Source: Archivesica marissinica
Lineage: Eukaryota > Mollusca > Bivalvia > Venerida > Vesicomyidae
Assembly (NCBI GenBank): GCA_014843695.1
Contig: CM026397.1
Span: 48,747,217-48,811,216 of the forward strand
DNA: 64,000 bases
Direction: 5' to 3'
Positions 12,303 to 25,600 of this stretch are shown in pieces. The notes below the pieces were generated by a model. That model did no database searches. It saw only the letters and a list, made by a program, of their open reading frames with translations, and had not been told where the DNA came from. The translations under genes and the position numbers were made by a program. Numbering within the stretch: position 1 is the stretch's first letter; every line of letters starts with the position of its first letter.

Positions 12303-13400
12303 AACAATCAATGTGAATGATGTGGACAATAAATGTGAATGATGATGTGGACAATAAATGTGAATGATGTGGACAATAAATGTGAATGATGGATGTGGAC
12401 AATAAATGTGAATGATGATGTGGACAATAAATGTGACTGATGTGGACAATAAATGTGAATGTTGATGTGGACAATAAATGTGAATGATGATGTGGACAAT
12501 AAATGTGAATGATGATGTGGACAATAAATGTGAATGTTGATGTGGACAATAAATGTGAATGTTGATGTGGACAATAAATGTGAATGATGTGGACAATAAA
12601 TGTGAATGATGATGTGGACAATAAATGTGAATGATGATGTGGACAATAAATGTGAATGATGTGGACAATAAATGTGAATGATGGATGTGGACAATAAATG
12701 TGAATGATGGATGTGGACAATAAATGTGAATGATGATGTGGACAATAAATGTGAATGATGATGTGGACAATAAATGTGAATGATGTGGACAATAAATGTG
12801 AATGTTGATGTGGACAATAAATGTGAATGATGTGGACAATAAATGTGAATGATGATGTGGACAATAAATGTGAATGATGATGTGGACAATAAATGTGAAT
12901 GATGATGTGGACAATAAATATGAATGTTGATGTGGACAATAAATGTGAATGTTGATGTGGACAATAAATGTGAATGATGGATGTGGACAATAAATGTGAA
13001 TGTGGATGTGGACAATAAATGTGAATGATGGATGTGGACAATAAATGTGAATGATGGATGTGGACAATAAATGTGAATGTTGATGTGGACAATAAATGTG
13101 AATGATGGATGTGGACAATAAATGTGAATGTGGATGTGGACAATAAATGTGGATGATGATGTGGACAATAAATGTGAATGTTGATGTGGACAATAAATGT
13201 GAATGATGGATGTGGACAATAAATGTGAATGTGGACAATAAATGTGGATGATGGATGTGGACAATAAATGTGAATGTGGACAATAAATGTGGATGATGGA
13301 TGTGGACAATAAATGTGAATGTGGACAATAAATGTGGATGATGGATGTGGACAATAAATGTGAATGTGGACAATAAATGTGGATGATGATGTGGACAATA
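12303..13400 (+). repeat. Minisatellite, 19-26 bp variable unit
   Basis: About 48 units of GTGGACAATAAATGTGAAT followed by 0, 3, 6 or 7 bases (GAT, GATGAT, GTTGAT, GATGGAT). The minus strand has no stop in any of three frames for over 1 kb (three overlapping ORFs of 348-372 codons), a property of the unit and not evidence of coding. It lies about 250 bp beyond the last YTHDC1 stop. Confidence 0.97.
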
Positions 13401-13655
13401 AGAATTCCATATCCTATATTATATATGTGGCATAATAATGTGCATTTTTAAACTGATGGCAAACAAATACCAAAGTCCAAAATTACAGATTACAGAATCT
13501 ATATTAATGTTGGGGCGACGTTTCAAACGTTCTTTCACAAACATCTGTCTATGTGTGTCATTAAACAAGTCACAACTTTCTCAATTGGTAAAATATTGAG
13601 TCGAACTTTACAGGATTTGCTGTCGAGACATTGTGGTATATCAACTTTGTTATTG

Positions 13656-16600
13656 TTAATTATGCCCAAAGCCCCTTTTCGTATGCCGCAGGTCATATTT
13701 ACCTCTATCTCTACCGAAGTCTTGTCGAGTACGTTTAGGCGGTGGACCATAATCTTGTCTGAAGTCGGGGCGACGTCTTCTGAAAAGTGTTGATGCGGTA
13801 ACACTGTTCGACACCATTGCATTGAATATATGTTCAGATATTAATTTTTAAACATTACCAAAAGTACCAAAGGTCAATGCAACCTACGTTTTATATAACG
13901 ATTCATATTATCATAAGCAAGAAATATTTTAATAAATTCCAAATTTAAAAGACACCAATTCTGTTAACATTTGAAATATGCTTAAGATTTTAATCTTGCA
14001 TTGAAGAAATGTTCAACAGAAGTGGCATCTTCTGGAACCAAATTCATTATAATATAATGCTTTGAAGATGTCTTCAATATTATTATCAGTAGCGCTTTGA
14101 TATACAGTCAAACCTGTGCTAAAGGCCACCTCCGAATAAAGGTCGCATATGAAAAACCTGTCTCTAAAGACAACCATTTTCCCCCGAGGATGGCCTTTAT
14201 AGACAGGTTTGACTGTACTTATGTTTCGTACTAAAATGAGAACCTCTGCCTTACATACCGGATAATGTTTTGTTTTCTCACGAGGTGAACATTTTCACTA
14301 CTGTCGCAATGGCCGCTCATTCATGCAAACATGTAGCTAAAACATCCTAAATATTGGCTTAATTTACTGTTGCGTCACATCGTACGCCATGTATGCGAAG
14401 GAAGCGCAGAACACTGATTTACAAGTTAGAACGAGTATAAATTAAATCTAGAAAGTACTCATATTTTTACTCAAAACTGTCCCATTAATATTGAAGACAT
14501 TTCGTCAACGGCCTGTAACATCAGCATATTCTACTGGTGATGTATATGGTTGCCATGGAAACTCAATCATGAGAATAGCCTAACAGACATAGAGTGGTAG
14601 TCATTAAGCAGCAAGAATTGGCACAAGCACATTCATACAAATGTATTACAATGCACCGAGTAATCAATTCCTTTCCCTCCTGTAATTCCAAACATACGTC
14701 GTTTTTGTTATTATTATTACAATTATTAGAGATTGTGCAAAGTCAAAGTTAGCGGATTTCAAGATTGCAAGACGAGAACACAGCAACCCGTTTCAATGGC
14801 TTAATATCAATTATCAATCACTTTTTCTTAACTACTGTGTGTGAAACAGTGCCACCAGGCCTCGAGGTTATAAAACGTTTCTCCAATCTCATACTCGGTC
14901 TCAAGCTTCCGATTGGTTCAGCTAAGTGTAAATATCAGACTCAACCAACCATATCACTTTAGCTTTGAGAAAAGTTTTATAACCTCCGACCCAGATCTTG
15001 CGTATCATAGAAATGGAAGAATGCAGCCGTAAAGAGGTAGCTGGGATTTGCTAGTGTGCATCTTTTCGCGCAGTTCTTAGTAAATTAATTTTTTTAGCAA
15101 ATTAAATACTACCAATCCTCTTCGACGAGTATTACTTTGAACTTATATTATAAAGCATAATACATATAATCGACAAAGCATGTCTTTTTTTCTCTTGTTT
15201 CTTTTATGATTTTTTTGGTATCTTGTATTTTTTTGCCCGTGAAAATGCTAACCATCTTGTGCCAACTACTTACTGTTATTGCAGATTGCTATACATTAAT
15301 AATAGTTAGATATTTAATCTGTGGCAATCGCCTTTCTGAGTCAACAATTACAGTTCATTTTGGGATAAAAGCCCAACGGCAAGGCATGTAATCTACAATT
15401 TTAACTCCCAATTCCATTCTCAGCCAAAGTTTGTTGGTATTCACCAAGTCTGTAGCAATCTATTAAACATTTACTAACTGCTGAAAGGCAACTACCACTT
15501 ATAATAAACTGCAGTGCTTCAAATTTGTACAATCCAATGTAATCCAATGTAAGTTAATAGATAGGTAACCGATATCCTGTCAAACTTGGTCAAACTTGAA
15601 CAAACAATCGTGTTCAATTTACCTTTCAGCCACATTGCTTTTTCCCCAGTAAGGAACAACTTATATATAAGCTAGGATTTTACATTTAAATAAAAGATTT
15701 ATCTATTTAAATTGATTAAATCCAAAGTTGAAGCACTCGTTACAAAGCAAACCATTTCCAAATGATGTTAACATGTTTGAAAACCTACCGTTGTGTAGTT
15801 TATTAATCTGCCAGCGATATTTTGGAGGGCTCTGCCTGCACTGCGTGTGGAAGTCACCAATACAATATCCAATAGTGCAGGAGAGCTATACTAACTAACA
15901 CAATGCACAGTTTATATGCAAGTTCACACAGTCACATTAACAGCAATGTGCCTGTGTAGCAGCTCCAATTAACCACACAAAAAATAAATGTCCACAAAGA
16001 TATATAACAAGAAAACACTAGTCTGTACGGAGTAGAAATAAAAACGCCCGTCGTTTTCATTCGCCTGCAATAGATTATTTGTCCATTGCACCATTTTCTT
16101 CAGGGAATATTACAGACAGACTAAGTCTATTTTACACGATCTTCTTTCTACCTGAAAAGCGTCCATGTTTAAACAGAAACTACGTATGTGGTTATTTCTA
16201 CCCGATAAGATTTTTTTACAGACATTTCACTTTTTTAACGGGGATGTCTTTTTTTTTTTGAAACTGCATGCATATTTTCACTATTCTGCAATTTTCCTTA
16301 ATCCATTTTTTTCTAAAACTATGAAAGTCACCATTATGACTTGCATTTAGTCCAAATCAGTCCATTTTTTAACACCTCCTATTCTGACACGAGCTTCGCG
16401 TAAAGATTAAAGTTCTTACGGATCTTTTATCCCCGTCGTTTATACAAGAATATTCCGATATTCTAAGGTGCGATAAAGTCCAGAAAATTAACCATTTAAT
16501 CTCTGTGAGGATATTTTCCTGAAATATCCCAAAAATGAAAGAAAATATAATTAAACCTGCAATATTACACAAAACAACCATAGAGTTGAAAGTTCATGCC

Positions 16601-19600
16601 CTAATTTGACTGAATTATACTTACCAGTTGTTACTTTAAAAAATGTATTAACCTTGAAATTTACAAAAAAAAAGTCCCGTGGTAATTTATATTAGTTGTG
16701 AACCAATACTTATAAGGCTCTTGATTTCGTTTTTCATGAGAAGAATTTGGTTTTGCAGCTACAACACATATTTTCACACTTAGGTAATTCCTCTGCTCAT
16801 ATTTTTATACAGTCCAAAAAGGAAGAGTTCTAACCTAAAATCACCGCGACCTCTGAAAGAATCTCTCCCCCGATTTGATCTCGAATTAAAATCTCCACGC
16901 CGAGCACTTGTTCGTTTAGCTTCACGCACTATATCATTCAAATCCACATTATCGTCTGTAGGAAACAATTTGCACAGCGCCTCGCCACATCTTGGTTCTA
17001 TCTCCTGTAAGGAAAAACAACCAATGACAATCCCACTCCATCCAGTTTATACGGGAACATTTTCACAGCACTAGTCAGAATGACTACAGAATAACCAAAT
17101 CTACTAGTCTAAACATTAAGCAATTTCTACTAGGTCAAAATAAAATCGACCGTCTTTCCCCATTTTCATAAACACCTTATGCAGCAATCAGAAACAGCTT
17201 ATCGTCTCTACTGTGAATTGTTCATAAAACTAATCATGAACATTAATTAAGTATTCAATCGGATTGCCAACTTTTCACGGATGAGACAAGTTTGCTGTAT
17301 CAGATTGCATCGGGTACACCATTATCTGATGAAGGAATCACCAGACTGGTTTAAAACATGGCACAAGGTAGAACCACCCACATTCCACGATGGATATGTT
17401 CCGACCACCCACATTCCACGATGGATATGTTCCGACCACCCACATTCCATGATGGATATGTTCCGACCACCCACATTCCACGATGGATATGTTCCGACCA
17501 CCCACATTCCACGATGGATATGTTCCGACCACCCACATTCCACGATGGATATGTTCCGACCACCCACATTCCATGATGGATATGTTCCGACCACCCACAT
17601 TCCACGATGGATATGTTCCGACCACCCACATTCCACGATGGATATGTTCCGACCACCCACATTCCACGATGGATATGTTCCGACCACCCACATTCCATGA
17701 TGGATATGTTCCGACCACCCACATTCCACGATGGATATGTTCCGACCACCCACATTCCACGATGGATATGTTCCGACCACCCACATTCCACGATGGATAT
17801 GTTCCGACCACCCACATTCCACTATGGATATGTTCCGACCACCCACATTCCACAAGCACGATGGATATGTTCCGACCTAAAAGAATCGGACTCCAGTAAC
17901 ACTGAAACCAACAGTAGTGTGAGGAAGAATAAAGTCCAATAAATCAATCTCTCGTTAACATTTTCAAACTGCTGTGCTAAGTCATTGCCTATTTTGCCAA
18001 TTCAGTCTGGTGATTTCGTTATTCACTTACACGTATTCAATGCCAGTTAACCCAGCCACTCATAAAAGCAAGGGTTAATTGGCTGTTGCTATAGTGATTT
18101 ACTCTATACAAAGTTTATTTTAGCTTAATTGCAAAACAAAATCTCACAACTTTCAGACTAATCATCCTTGTATCTTCCTTCCTGATAGAATCAATCGTCA
18201 CGAGAGATAGACAAAGAGGCCATGTGGACATAAATGACTTGCTGAAAGACTCCCGTCGTGGCTATAGCAAGGCTCAAACTCGCAAGCCCTCTGCAACCCC
18301 TCTGTGAAATATACAGGTAATAATAATGTTACCTGACCATCTCTGCCTATCTTCACCGGACGGTTCTCATTCCAGTTATTATGCAGGTGTGTTGTCTTCA
18401 TGAAGTCAAGCTCACGTCTATCAACAAAATATCAATTTTAAAAGATTTAAAAAAAAAATCAATCGCAAAATCTTATTATCACAAGAGTCCAACTGGTAGA
18501 TTACAGGCAAACAAGGAAAACTGCATAGGATTTTACAACCTCTTTCTCAAGCCGAGATATTTACAGCTAATAAAATAGATGTTAAATGCAAGAATCATGC
18601 TTGTGGTAAAGGCGGTGTAGTGACCACGATTCACAAAAATCTATAAATAACTAGGCAAGATGTTTGTATTTGATTACACCTATATAAAAACTGCATGTTT
18701 ATGTACCTGCTAATCCAATCCAGCTTGAACACGCCGCTTAATGCCTTAGCACTGAGTCCAGGAGGTAGAACCCACCGGATAGGAGGGTGATCTTTTGTAG
18801 ATGGAGCCGCTAGTCTCGCACAACCTAAATTGGTCTCGAAAATGTTATATTTGAAAAGCATATGAAAGCACACGTCACGGCAGGAAGATAAAGAATAGAA
18901 TGGTTTATCAGTGATATTGCATGCTATTGGATTGCGCAATATATAAACCACACAAGCGATATCATTTCTGATATCATTCTTTCAACATTCTCGTCATCAT
19001 AAGTGTTTCTTTATGTGCCTCAAGCGGCCTGAACGGGACTCGAACCCGTGACCATCGGTGATCATAGGTTTACAGTGGCATACAAGTCAGCGACAGTAAC
19101 CACTCCACCACATCTTTAACATGACTTACAATACATGTAGTACTATCAGATTCATTAAAATCATATTCCAGTTCAAACCGACGGTCACAATTTCTAAAGC
19201 AATTGTATTTGTTGCGAAACAAGTATTACGCATTCATGTGTTTCAGCAAACAAGTATTACGCATTCATGTGTTTCAGCAAACAAGTATTACGCATTCATG
19301 TGTTTCAGCAAACAAGTATTACGCATTCATGTGTTTCAGCAAACAAGTATTACGCATTCATGTGTTTCAGCAAACAAGTATTACGCATTCATGTGTTTCA
19401 GCAAACAAATCAAACCGTTCTAAAATTTACTTGAAAATCTTCGAAAAATATCAAATCTGTGCGTAATCTTCGGGCTCTCTGTGTAACTCAATTTTTCCGC
19501 AACAAAATTAAAAAATTTAGCGGTTTTATTTAAATTGCAAACATAACAAACGGGACACTGGAAAACCACTTCAGTTTTTCAACACGACTATGATAACTAT

Positions 19601-22600
19601 CCACATTTTGTTTTGTAACCATAGATACAAGCTTGGAGCAAGATGCACCACCGACATACCTTGCACTGTACAATCACTCTCGGCAAAGCATTCAACCTAA
19701 ATCTACAACACATACCTTGGAATTTGCCGCTCTCTCTAACAGAAAACACAAGTATCACATTATCACACTCCTGAAAGTACAGAGTTGTCAATATTATGGT
19801 GCGAGTGATAACATAGCAGCTGGTGAGTTATGGAGAAATGTTTGTCCTGGACTGTCGTCTCACTCATAATCATGACGCCAAGGTAACGGGCAACATTAAA
19901 CAGCATAAAATCTTCAAATTAATACACACTCATTTCATAAATTTAACAACAAGTGTGTTTTACGTTTATTTATCGTTGCCGGTTGCCCATATGTGTGACG
20001 CCGCCTGAAGAGATTAGTCATTTTAGATTTTTGGAGGATAGTGCAATGACACTGACAGAGACCCATTCCAGAGTCTCCACTGGTTCTTTAAGTGCACGGT
20101 GTACAGCACCGACACATGACCTCGGTTTAACGTCCCATCTGAAAGACTTAATTTTATTAGGGTCAGATGGGGGATCGAACCTGCGATCCCTAGATTACAG
20201 TCCAGCGTGTTACCACTGGACTACAGATCCGTTAACAATAAGAGTTTTCACTTAACACTTCAAAGTGATGTTCCTGAAGTCAGAACTGACCGTGGCTGGC
20301 CATTTCACAAATCTAATCAGTTAGTAGACATTCAATTTGAAGTAGTATGAAAACCCAGTAAAATCGTCAGCAGTTGACTTCAACATTATGTATAACTTAA
20401 AATAGAGTAAATGTATATATCTGTATAGCAACAACCTGTGCTAAGCAGCAACTCTGCATACCTCCCTTGATCGACCAACTCTCCATACTGCCCTTGATCG
20501 ACCAACTCTCCATACCTCCCTTGATCGACCAACTCTCCATACCGCCCTTGATCGACCAACTCTCCATACCTCCCTTGATCGACCAACTCTGCATACCTCC
20601 CTTGATCGACCAACTCTCCATACCTCCCTTGATCGACCAACTCTCCATACCTCCCTTGATCGACCAACTCTCCATACCTCCCTTGATCGACCAAGTCTGC
20701 ATACCTCCCTTGATCGACCAACTCTCCATACCTCCCTTGATCGACCAACTCTGCATACCTCCCTTGATCGACCAACTCTCCATACCTCCCTTGATCGACC
20801 AACTCTCCATACCTCCCTTGATCGACCAACTCTCCATACCTCCCTTGATCGACCAACTCTGCATACCTCCCTTGATCGACAAACTCTCCATACCTCCCTT
20901 GATCGACCAACTCTCCATACCTCCCTTGATCGACCAACTCTCCATACCGCCCTTGATCGACCAACTCTCCATACCTCCCTTGATCGACCAACTCTCCATA
21001 CCGCCCTTGATCGACCAACTCTCCATACCTCCCTTGATCGACCAACTCTCCATACCTCCCTTGATCGACCAGCTCTCCATACCTCCCTTGATCGACCAAC
21101 TCTCCATACTGCCCTTGATCGACCAACTCTCCATACCTCCCTTGATCGACCAACTCTCCATACCTCCCTTGATCGACCAACTCTCCATACCTCCCTTGAT
21201 CGACCAACTCTCCATACCTCCCTTGATCGACTGGTTAAGAATTGTTCGACAGTAATTGCTGCTAGTAACAGTTACACAAGACAATTCTGGTTGTCAGATT
21301 AGTGCTGATGTTAGCACGCTCGTTTCCTGCCAGAGCAACCAGGTTTGATCCTCAGAACAAGATGTATACAGTATATAGTTCAATGGGTGCCAAATCAAAG
21401 ATGTGGGTTTTCTCCAGGTACTCGGGTTTCCTCCCTTATGAAGGGCCACATACACGCTTTCATCTACATCAATGCGAGTGATTTAATATGAGTTGCTAAA
21501 AGCTGGTTTCACAGACATTGAAAAATGAATAAAAGTTATACTATGACCGTACCCTGTATGCCTGGTTGAGCCTGGCCTCGTTCTGTGGAGGTGTAGACCA
21601 TACACACTTAGCCTTGGCCAGCGCTACGTTCTCGTGGTTATTGCTCTTCACCAAGTAGTAACGAGCGTTCTTGAAGAAATATTTTAACTTCTTCTTCCGC
21701 ACTGTAAATTGTAAGAGGAAGATACACGTGTCTGGTTAACCTGACTGCAGTTGTAATAGGTGAATATACATCTCCTTTCTGACAATTGTGGCCTTAGGCA
21801 AGTCACTTAAATTCCACATTGCCTCATTTCTCCCACTCATGGCGATGGATTCCATCAGGAATGAGATCCCCAGAGTAATTAATCTAAGAGCTTGTTCCGC
21901 AATTTCGCTAAAACAACTAGTCTGAATATACAATCATCATTATATTAAGAGAATTTACGCAGGGTGTATGCTCATTAAAAGTACTTATTTCTGCCCTAAA
22001 TTTTTACATCCACATGTCTGGATCAATGATCCATGCGCTGCCAATATTTTCATATGATTTAACACCCGGCATTATTTCTGAACCTCAAATGTTTCTTTAA
22101 AATCCAACGGATTATTGCAAAATTGCCAGAAATCGAATTAAATTTTTTCGACAAAATTGCCAAAATTCGACTGGTTACAAACACTGTAACGGTTTTTTCT
22201 TGATGGTCTAATGTATCGATGGATTGACATAATTTGAACAACTTTGTTAGGGTCATTGCTTTGTCTGTTTTACTTGGGGTTTAAGTCGCACAAACAGCTT
22301 AGGTTGTATTGCGAGTCTCCAGCTACAATTGGTAGAGGAAGATCCCAGGTGCCCCTATGAGCAGTATTGGGATAGAGACCCACGTAGAACCACCGGCCTT
22401 ACACAAGCCAGGTGCGTAGCTTCCGCACACGATATAATATGACACCCCACCCCCTAGTGGGATGGATGCGAACCTACAGCAGTGAAGATAAAGTGATTTT
22501 AAGTAAACGATCTTAACCAATCGGCCATGCAGGCCCCTTTATTACACATGTATTCAAGATGTAAACCAATCTGTAATCACATACTTATTTTGGTTTCAAA

Positions 22601-25600
22601 ACACATGTACAACAACAACAACAGCATGAACATTCATGATCTACAGCCCATACCTTTTTCCTCATCCTCTACAGACTTCTTACTTCCTTTATCACTTCCC
22701 TCGTCACCAGACTTCTCTTCTTCATCTTCATCCTCCTCGTCCTCTTCACTTTTGTCCCATTCTATCGGCGAGATTGCGCGTCCATCCGATGACTTCCTCT
22801 TCCTGGAAGGTCTCCCCTCCTCGTCACCACCTTCTCCTTCCGATTCTACAGTCATACAGTTACCAATTAACGATCTAATCATGCAGCAACTATTTTCACA
22901 TAGCACTTAAATAAGTTTATTAATAACGTAAAACAGTTTTGCTATCTCCGACAACATACGATATTATTATTATAATAATTCTGATGTTGCCTGCTTGGTT
23001 GTCGAGCTATAACACCTTATTCCACAACAGAAGTGGCCTTGCTGATAAGCAATAGGCACACTGCACTTAAGCAGCCAGCCAAGGGAACCACAGAAAGTGG
23101 CTGTTTATCACAGGTGGCTGCTTGAGGTTATTTGCATACTAATATTATAATAAAACAGTTTGTTGGGAATTAGGAAACTGGCTGCTTAATACAGGTTGGT
23201 TGATTAATAGAGGTTACCACTAGCACAGGTTTGACTGTAAATTCTTTGGGAATAGTTTGGGTATAGTTATCGACACAATTCAGGTAATCAACTCAAATAC
23301 AGGATAATACATAAATTTGGTTTCACGTCTCATTTATGCTCAACCACAAATTATACGGTTATATTAACCCTTTCAACACCACAGACCTCTAAATAGGCTT
23401 ACAAAAAGTGTAGATCCAGATGAGCCGGCTCGTGACGAGCCGTCTCATCAGGATCTGCACTTGTTGCCAGTGATATGACTATTTTTAGACATAATTACCC
23501 ATTTTGATAAATGAACTTGTCCAAATGTGATTTTCTGATTCATTTATTGGTTTATGAATATCATGGACCAGTCCATGTGAGTTACTTGGTGTTGAATGGG
23601 TTAAGAGCATTACTACCTGCATATAATGTTCATAGTCGTACAACATTTATTTTAACATTACAAACTGATATATTGCCATTTTGGTACAGTCACTCGGATT
23701 GCATCATATCGCAGTCATCCAGTAGCATACCGGTCTAGCCAATAACTGAACAGTCATCCAGTAGCATACCGGTCTAGCCAATAACTGAACAGTCATCCAG
23801 TAGTATACCGGTCTAACCAATAACTGAACAGTCATCCAGTAGCATACCGGTCTAGCCAATAACTGAACAGTCATCCAGTAGTATACCGGTCTAACCAATA
23901 ACTGAACAGTCATCCAGTAGCATACCGGTCTAGCCAATAACTGAACAGTCATCCAGTAGTATACCGGTCTAACCAATAACTGAACAGTCATCCAGTAGCA
24001 TACCGGTCTAGCCAATAACTGAACAGTCATCCAGTAGTATACCGGTCTAGCCAATAACTGAACAAAAACTGAAGACATTTCAACAAAGAAACAAACTGAA
24101 AGCAAAATAGCTTATATATCCAGATTTCTGTTGCCACGGAGTGCAAGTACCATGTAAAACAGGCTGCTCGAAACAAATCCAGTTATTTAACCCTTTGCAC
24201 GCTAGCAGCAGATAAAATCACTTTTGCAAACAACATAGAACGAGATCAAACGGCACGTTCTCTATCGACCATGGCACGATCAGACTCTATGCTGTTTGCT
24301 ATTCAGATAGTGGAGTTAAAACACTTGGCTGAATAGCAAACAACATAGATCCTGATCACACGTGGTAACACCGCGGCTGATCTGGATCTATTTCGTTTGC
24401 AAATGTGATTTTATTTTACTCGGCAGGCAAAGGGTAAGACAGGAGTATGCAGGCTATTTGCAGATGGTCAATATCTGTATGTGTTATACCACTGCAATAC
24501 CGCTGTAATCCAGGGATCGCAGGTTCGATCCCCAGTCTGACCCTAATAAAATTAACAGTCTTTCAGATGGGACGTTAAACCGAAGTCTCGTGTCAGTGCT
24601 TTACACTGTGCACGTAAAAGAACCAGAGGAGACTCTGGAATGGGTCTCTCTCTGTATCATTGCACTATCCTCCAAAATCTAAAATGACTAATATCTTCAG
24701 GAGGCGTCAGTCATATGGGCAACTGGTAGCGACGATAAATAAACGTAAAACACACACACTGCAATACCAGCACAACATGTAATACTCTACACTAGTTTCA
24801 TCAAGCCAACAGACCATCGCATGCAAACTGAAACACTCGACACAATGGTGAATTTTAACCCTTTCAACAACACAGACCTCTAAATAGTCTTACAAAAAGT
24901 GTACATCAAGATGAGCCGGCTCTTCATCACGATCTGCACTTTTTGCCAGTAATATTACTATTGTTAGATAAAATTACCCACTTTGATAAATGAACCGGTC
25001 CAAATGTAATTTTCTGATTAATTTATTAGTCTAAAAATATCATGGAACAGTCCATGTCAGTTACTTGGTGTTGAATGGGTTAAGTAACTGAAGTATAAGA
25101 ATAATAAGTATGTATCTTCAAACGAGACAGAACTACATTTTTTTGTTCACATTCAAGTCGATATTTAAAATTATATTATCAAAAATGGAAGAAGTTAGTA
25201 GGGACACTTTTCTAATTTTAATATTTCAATTTACCCCATAATGACAGTCTGTAATGCAAACCGATGTGATTTCGCTTTGCATTAACGATTCTGGCATATT
25301 GGAGACTCATAAATGGCGGTTTTTAAAAATCATGTAACATTTTACATTAAGACCAATGGGAAAAACAGTGGAATAATTTGATTAGAAATAAAAATGGTGC
25401 CCCACCCCCCACATCAATTTTTGGTCCAGTTATGGAGGCATAATTTCAAAGAATTTATACATCTAATATAAACTTCCACATGGTTCTGTTCTGTGTGTTA
25501 ACAAGCCGGTACCAACCTCGACAAACACTTCACCAAATCACTATTTATACAACTAACCATCTGTCCACCATAACTACACACAACTAACCATCTCTCCACC

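Noticed and set aside
12264..13410. Three overlapping minus-strand ORFs of 348-372 codons (His/Ile/Pro/Ser repeats)
   Set aside because: All three frames are open together across one minisatellite; no conserved frame, no splice or start context.
17281..17942. ORFs up to 177 codons on both strands
   Set aside because: They follow the 31-bp array, open on both strands; intronic.
20386..21284. ORFs of 262-295 codons on both strands
   Set aside because: By-product of a 27-bp unit without stops in an intron of YTHDC1.
22527..22910. Plus-strand Ser-rich ORF of 127 codons
   Set aside because: It is the antisense shadow of the acidic YTHDC1 exon 22654-22845.
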